From positions 1 to 5,062 of the forward strand of contig JAUJMI010000299.1 in assembly GCA_030446945.1 (NCBI GenBank): a stretch of 5,062 bases of DNA, written 5' to 3'. The translations under genes were made by a program, and so were the position numbers. The notes under the pieces are model-generated. The model saw nothing but the letters and a program-made list of their open reading frames with translations, had not been told where the DNA came from and made no database searches. Origin of the DNA: Longimicrobium sp. GTDB lineage: Bacteria; Gemmatimonadota; Gemmatimonadetes; Longimicrobiales; Longimicrobiaceae. Below are positions 1-5,062 of this stretch, piece after piece. Position 1 is the first letter of the stretch. Every line of letters starts with the position of its first letter.

Positions 1-121
1 CGTACGCGCCCCCCGCGAAACCGCTCTGCAGGAGGAAGTCCGAGAGCCGGTCCAGCAGCGCCTGCAGGTTCAGCGCGTCCGCCTGGTGGCCCGTGAACTT
101 GGAGTAGTTGGTGAAGCGCAT
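1..121 (-). CDS. N-terminal fragment of a conserved protein, possibly VWA-domain family
   Basis: Read on the minus strand from the ATG at 121-119, 40 codons are open to the left edge, so the gene is partial and most of it lies outside. The peptide begins MRFTNYSKFTGH and continues to LLDRLSDFLLQSGFAGG, a charged and amphipathic opening without a signal peptide or membrane segment. A GGAG (minus strand, 134-131) lies 9 bases before the ATG, which supports this start. From memory, the pattern of a tyrosine-rich start, an LD..LL..L stretch and SDFLLQSGF resembles the N-terminus of uncharacterised von Willebrand factor A (CoxE/Mg-chelatase-like) proteins. The VWA domain itself is not visible, so that name is a weak inference. 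It lies on the same strand as the kinase, but the 420 bases and hairpins between them argue against tight co-translation. Confidence 0.65.
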   Translation of the reverse strand, partial: MRFTNYSKFTGHQADALNLQALLDRLSDFLLQSGFAGGAY

Positions 122-190
122 GCTCCGGGACTCCGGGAAGGGAAGCCGAACGATGCGAAGACAGCAGTTTGCGGGCCAGGGAACGGCTAG

Positions 191-222
191 GTGCGTGAGT
201 GCGTTAGTGCGTGAGTGCGCTG
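191..222. repeat. Four-unit octamer tandem repeat (GTGCGTGA)
   Basis: Four consecutive 8-base units are visible: GTGCGTGA (191-198), GTGCGTTA (199-206), GTGCGTGA (207-214) and the diverged GTGCGCTG (215-222). The 13-mer GTGCGTGAGTGCG occurs exactly at 191-203 and 207-219, giving a higher-order period of 16. It lies 70-101 bases upstream of the left-edge minus-strand gene, within its leader or promoter zone. The unit length is not a multiple of three and no coding frame uses it. Similar GTGCG-based simple repeats are, from memory, frequent between genes in some Gemmatimonadota. A role is unknown. Confidence 0.85.
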
Positions 223-434
223 GGTTCCGGGGCGCGGTTCGCGCCGGCGCATCCCGTCACGAACAACCCCACGGGGAAGACCGCGCACCCATTTCCTGGG
301 CGCAGCGCCTCACCGCCGCCTGACCTCGCGCGAATCCCCTGGCGTGGAGCGCAGGAATCGGGCTCTGCCGCCGGCGCCGCAGCGCATCTTCGGGGCGCCC
401 GTGCGGCGGGCTTCAGCGTGTTCCCACGGCACCA

Positions 435-452
435 GCAGACACGGAGGTCTGC
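435..452. repeat. Small hairpin with 6-bp stem, possible larger nested structure
   Basis: GCAGAC (435-440) and GTCTGC (447-452) are perfect inverted repeats around a 6-base loop. CCCACG (423-428) and CGTGGG (468-473) can pair outside it, so 423-473 could form a nested structure. The outer right arm also overlaps a stand-alone 8-base palindrome, CCACGTGG (465-472). Read on the minus strand it lies 90-107 bases after the kinase stop, in its 3' region. No T-run follows, so it is not a classical terminator. Confidence 0.45.
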
Positions 453-495
453 CCCTTACAAGATCCACGTGGGGAGCGGAGGTCGAGGCAGGGGA

Positions 496-524
496 TAGGG
501 CGGGCGCGATGAATCGCGCCCCTA
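496..524. repeat. Perfect TGAA-loop hairpin downstream of the kinase (REP-like; possible 3'-end element)
   Basis: GGGCGCGAT (502-510) and ATCGCGCCC (513-521) are perfect 9-base complements separated only by GA, so the effective fold is an 8-bp stem with a TGAA tetraloop. TAG (496-498) and CTA (522-524) can extend the stem past a small internal loop. The paired core lies 20 bases after the kinase stop codon in the direction of kinase transcription, where it could stop polymerase or protect the 3' end. The transcript beyond it has no U-run, so intrinsic termination is doubtful. The same loop with different stems recurs at 4084-4099 and 4233-4246, which favours a dispersed repeat family over a gene-specific terminator. 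Confidence 0.7.
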
Positions 525-541
525 CAAACAGACGGTTGCCA

Positions 542-3994
<3,453 letters not shown>

Positions 3995-4065
3995 AATACT
4001 TCGGACTCCTGAGATGCGCGCGGATCGGCCCCGGAGGGATGCCGTGCAACCCGGCTATCAGTTTA
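3995..4065 (-). promoter_or_regulatory. Kinase leader: ribosome binding site and tentative -10
   Basis: Minus-strand AGGAG at 4010-4006 lies 11 bases before the kinase ATG, somewhat long but the only Shine-Dalgarno match nearby. The single AT-rich patch upstream reads TTAAACTGATAG on the minus strand. Within it TAAACT (4065-4060) matches four of six -10 bases. No good -35 is found 16-18 bases further upstream, where copy 1 of the double-hairpin repeat begins. The ribosome binding site is reasonably supported. The promoter assignment is a guess. Confidence 0.35.
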
Positions 4066-4083
4066 ATGCAGCGGAGCGGCTGG

Positions 4084-4138
4084 GGCGAGTGAACTCGCCG
4101 CAACAACAGCACAAAGTCCGCCTGCGCGGACTCGGGGG
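4084..4138. repeat. Double-hairpin repeat, copy 1
   Basis: Two adjacent perfect hairpins are joined by an A/C-rich spacer. The first is GGCGAGT (4084-4090), GA, ACTCGCC (4093-4099). The second is AGTCCGC (4115-4121), CTGC, GCGGACT (4126-4132), followed by CGGGGG. A second copy with the same order and spacing lies at 4231-4285. This copy is the better preserved, with no mismatch in either stem. It lies about 90 bases upstream of the kinase ATG, in the zone where its promoter would be expected, so it may affect kinase transcription. Repeat status is seen directly. Mobility is inferred. Confidence 0.8.
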
Positions 4139-4180
4139 CGAGATCCGGCTGTGTGGCGAATGTTGGCGCGGGTCAGGAGT

Positions 4181-4234
4181 GCATTCGAGGGGCGAATTCC
4201 AGGGAACGCATTCCAGGGAGCGCATTCCAGGAGC
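4181..4234. repeat. Four-unit ~14-base tandem array (GCATTCCAGGGAGC)
   Basis: Four head-to-tail units are visible: GCATTCGAGGGGC (4181-4193), GAATTCCAGGGAAC (4194-4207), GCATTCCAGGGAGC (4208-4221) and GCATTCCAGGAGC (4222-4234). Units are 13 or 14 bases long and share ATTC.AGG. The last unit runs directly into the first hairpin of double-hairpin copy 2, sharing its GAGC. The array could have grown by slippage next to that element. Spacing is too short and regular for CRISPR, and there is no spacer sequence. Confidence 0.85.
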
Positions 4235-4285
4235 GAATGAATTCGCCGCTGGAACCACACGAAGTCCGCCTGCGGGGACTCGGGG
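4231..4285. repeat. Double-hairpin repeat, copy 2
   Basis: This copy has the same architecture as copy 1, 147 bases further right. GCGAAT (4233-4238), GA, ATTCGC (4241-4246) forms the TGAA-loop hairpin. After a spacer rich in A and C comes AGTCC (4263-4267) and GGACT (4276-4280), around GCCTGCGG, then CGGGG. The 12-mer AAGTCCGCCTGC is identical between copies (4114-4125 and 4262-4273). The second stem carries one G-G mismatch relative to copy 1. The first stem differs in sequence but stays perfectly paired, so the paired structure is kept while the bases change. Confidence 0.8.
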
Positions 4286-4336
4286 TCCAATGCCGCGTTC
4301 CTCGTGCCGGCTTTAGCCGCCTTCCCGCGGTTCCAG

Positions 4337-4355
4337 CCGGGGGCTTCGGCCCCGG
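4337..4355. repeat. UUCG-tetraloop hairpin
   Basis: GGGGC (4340-4344) and GCCCC (4349-4353) close a TTCG loop on a C-G pair, the especially stable cUUCGg form. CC (4337-4338) and GG (4354-4355) extend the stem past one bulged G (4339). GCCGCC (4316-4321) and GGCGGC (4364-4369) could pair outside it. No T-run follows on either strand, so it is not a canonical intrinsic terminator. It stands 115 bases before the antitoxin ATG and may insulate the toxin-antitoxin unit from upstream transcription. Confidence 0.6.
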
Positions 4356-4400
4356 GGTTCAGCGGCGGCGGGGCCAATGCCCGCCTCCCGTCGGACACGG

Positions 4401-4462
4401 AACCGGAGAGATTTGCGTGTGTACGGACAGTTAGTTAGGCTGGTACGTACACACAACCGGAG
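4401..4462 (+). promoter_or_regulatory. Probable toxin-antitoxin control region: inverted repeat operator, tentative promoter
   Basis: GTGTGTACG (4417-4425) and CGTACACAC (4446-4454) are perfect 9-base inverted repeats with centres 29 bases apart, immediately upstream of the antitoxin gene. VapB-type antitoxins usually repress their own operon by binding such repeats with VapC. The octamer AACCGGAG occurs just outside, at 4401-4408 and 4455-4462, and its right copy supplies the antitoxin Shine-Dalgarno. The right arm overlaps the palindrome GTACGTAC (4443-4450). A weak promoter candidate is TTGCGT (4413-4418) with TAGGCT (4436-4441) at 17 bases, which would place the arms over the -35 and the transcription start. 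The repeats are seen directly. Operator function and the promoter are inferred. Confidence 0.5.
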
Positions 4463-4469
4463 TGACGTC

Positions 4470-4703
4470 ATGGCTGCTCCCTCCAAGTCCGCGCTTCCGA
4501 GGGCCCGTCGCGCCGCCCACGAAGGCAAGGTCCGCAAGGAGTTCTGGCTCGATCCCCAGCTCCTCAGCGAGGCTCAGGCCGCGCTGGGGGCCGCCACCGA
4601 GCGCGAGACGGTGGAGCTCGCACTCGATCTCGTCGCCTTTCGCGGTGAGCTCCTGGCGGGAGCGAAAGCATTGCGGGGCCTCCCGCTGTCGCGGCTCGAC
4701 TGA
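4470..4703 (+). CDS. vapB: VapB-like type II antitoxin (ribbon-helix-helix type)
   Basis: This 77-residue protein is the expected antitoxin of the PIN toxin that follows. After a basic leader (residues 1-22, rich in Arg, Lys and Ala), KEFWLDPQLLSEAQAALG (23-40) fits a beta strand and first helix, and TERETVELALDLVAFR (43-58) fits the second helix of a ribbon-helix-helix DNA-binding fold. The C-terminal part, GELLAGAKALRGL, is the kind of segment that wraps the toxin in VapB families. GGAG (4459-4462) lies 7 bases before the ATG. The frame is open further upstream to an ATG at 4377, but that extension would read through the inverted repeat and this ribosome site, so it is rejected. The palindrome TGACGTCA (4463-4470) overlaps the first base of the start codon. 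Its own product probably represses the operon. Confidence 0.8.
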   Translation: MAAPSKSALPRARRAAHEGKVRKEFWLDPQLLSEAQAALGAATERETVELALDLVAFRGELLAGAKALRGLPLSRLD

Positions 4704-4718
4704 CACCCGCCGCGCCCC

Positions 4719-5062
4719 ATGGCCGCCTTGCGAAAGTACGTGCTCGACACGAACTGCTTCGTGGACGCGGCCCGGTCCGAGCCCGCGGCGGCGGCCTACG
4801 AGGCGTTCGTGGCTCGCGCGGCGCCGGGGCTCTGGCTCAGTGCCGTCGTCGCCGCCGAGTTGCGCGCCGGTGCCCGCACCGCCCGCGCGCGCCGCGTGCT
4901 GGAGCGCCAGGGGCTCGGCCCCTACCGTCGCCGCGGTCGCGGGCTCACGCCGTCGGCGGCGCACTGGGAGGCGCTCGGCACTGTACTGGCCACTCGGGGG
5001 ACTCGGGACGGACTGGACCTGAAGCAGGTGCCGCGCAGCTTCGTGTTCGACGGGCGCTGCGC
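4719..5062 (+). CDS. vapC: VapC-like PIN-domain ribonuclease toxin, C-terminus beyond window
   Basis: 114 codons are open to the right edge, so the gene is partial. KYVLDTNCFVDA (6-17) is the first PIN motif with Asp10. LSAVVAAELRAGA (40-52) is the second, with Glu47. The last visible stretch, RSFVFDGRC (106-114), sits where the third acidic motif (usually ND.LIA) is expected, making Asp111 the likely third metal ligand. PIN toxins of this kind are Mg-dependent RNases that cut specific RNAs and are neutralised by VapB. It starts 15 bases after the antitoxin stop. That stop is in the same frame, so translation cannot begin earlier than 4704, and the ATG at 4719 is the first possible start. No Shine-Dalgarno is seen in CACCCGCCGCGCCCC, suggesting coupling to antitoxin translation. 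Leu/Cys at usually hydrophobic positions after Asp111 appear as Arg/Cys, so inactivity cannot be excluded. Confidence 0.8.
   Translation, partial: MAALRKYVLDTNCFVDAARSEPAAAAYEAFVARAAPGLWLSAVVAAELRAGARTARARRVLERQGLGPYRRRGRGLTPSAAHWEALGTVLATRGTRDGLDLKQVPRSFVFDGRC

Larger units (their letters stand above)
122..541. other. Non-coding interval between the kinase and the left-edge gene
   Basis: No convincing gene is seen on either strand in these 420 bases. The open frames present are short, lack a ribosome binding site and have no recognisable protein pattern. The interval holds the octamer tandem repeat at 191-222, a small hairpin at 435-452 and a strong hairpin at 496-524, described separately. 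The promoter of the left-edge minus-strand gene must lie here if that gene is transcribed independently. I could not pick a convincing -35/-10 pair for it. Confidence 0.6.
3995..4469. other. Divergent intergenic region, repeat-dense, no gene
   Basis: These 475 bases separate the minus-strand kinase from the plus-strand toxin-antitoxin pair. Short open frames exist on both strands, but they run straight through the hairpins and repeats, lack ribosome binding sites and show no protein-like pattern. The interval holds the kinase leader, two copies of a double-hairpin repeat, a 14-base tandem array, a short CGGC-TTTA-GCCG hairpin (4308-4319), a UUCG hairpin and the probable toxin-antitoxin control region. 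Confidence 0.75.

Noticed and set aside
108..498. Two short plus-strand open frames (108-323 and 211-498)
   Set aside because: No ribosome binding site and no protein-like pattern. The first overlaps the start of the left-edge gene and both cross the octamer repeat.
496..524. Rho-independent terminator for the kinase
   Set aside because: The stem is strong and well placed, but no U-run follows it in the kinase direction, and the hairpin family also occurs upstream of genes. It was kept as a repeat instead.
4181..4285. CRISPR-like array
   Set aside because: Units are 13-14 bases with no spacers, and no cas gene is in the window.
4058..4398. Short minus-strand frames in the divergent intergenic region
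   Set aside because: They read straight through both double-hairpin repeats and the tandem array. Their products only reflect the repeats.
4401..4462. Tiny transposon with terminal inverted repeats and target duplication (AACCGGAG)
   Set aside because: The left octamer lies 8 bases away from its inverted-repeat arm while the right one abuts its arm, so the geometry does not fit a target-site duplication. The position fits an operator better.
4377..4469. Upstream extension of the antitoxin to the ATG at 4377
   Set aside because: It would add 31 residues encoded by the inverted repeat and the Shine-Dalgarno region. The ATG at 4470 has GGAG at 7 bases and gives a normal VapB length.

Overview
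The window comes from a GC-rich bacterial chromosome. It holds four genes or gene parts, plus two intergenic stretches unusually rich in small hairpins and short tandem repeats. No taxonomic marker gene is present. The base composition, the multi-sensor hybrid kinase and the style of intergenic repeats (TGAA-loop hairpins, AGTCCGC hairpins, GTGCGTGA tandem octamers) remind me of Gemmatimonadota such as Longimicrobium relatives. That is recollection, not a search result, and other high-GC soil phyla remain possible.

Layout. (1) Positions 1-121, minus strand: the first 40 codons of a gene leaving the window on the left, possibly a von Willebrand factor A type protein. (2) Positions 122-541: non-coding, with an octamer tandem repeat, a small hairpin and a strong perfect hairpin just after the kinase stop codon. 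(3) Positions 542-3994, minus strand: one 1150-residue soluble hybrid histidine kinase, read as GAF-GAF-coiled coil-PAS-PAS-PAS-HisKA-HATPase-receiver, with every expected catalytic motif intact. (4) Positions 3995-4469: a 475-base divergent intergenic region with the kinase leader, two diverged copies of a composite double-hairpin repeat, a four-unit 14-base tandem array between them, a UUCG hairpin, and an inverted repeat suited to be an antitoxin operator. (5) Positions 4470-5062, plus strand: a VapB-like antitoxin followed 15 bases later by a PIN-domain VapC-like toxin cut off by the window end.

How the parts work together. The kinase is a cytosolic sensor. Its signal probably passes from His791 to Asp1079 in its own receiver and then to an Hpt protein or another partner not encoded here. 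The VapBC-like pair is a self-contained type II toxin-antitoxin unit, transcribed away from the kinase and probably repressed by its own antitoxin. Nothing in the sequence ties the kinase functionally to the toxin-antitoxin pair.

The most unusual signal is not a gene. Three hairpins share an invariant TGAA loop on stems of different sequence that stay perfectly paired. This suggests a dispersed structured element family, perhaps REP- or MITE-like.
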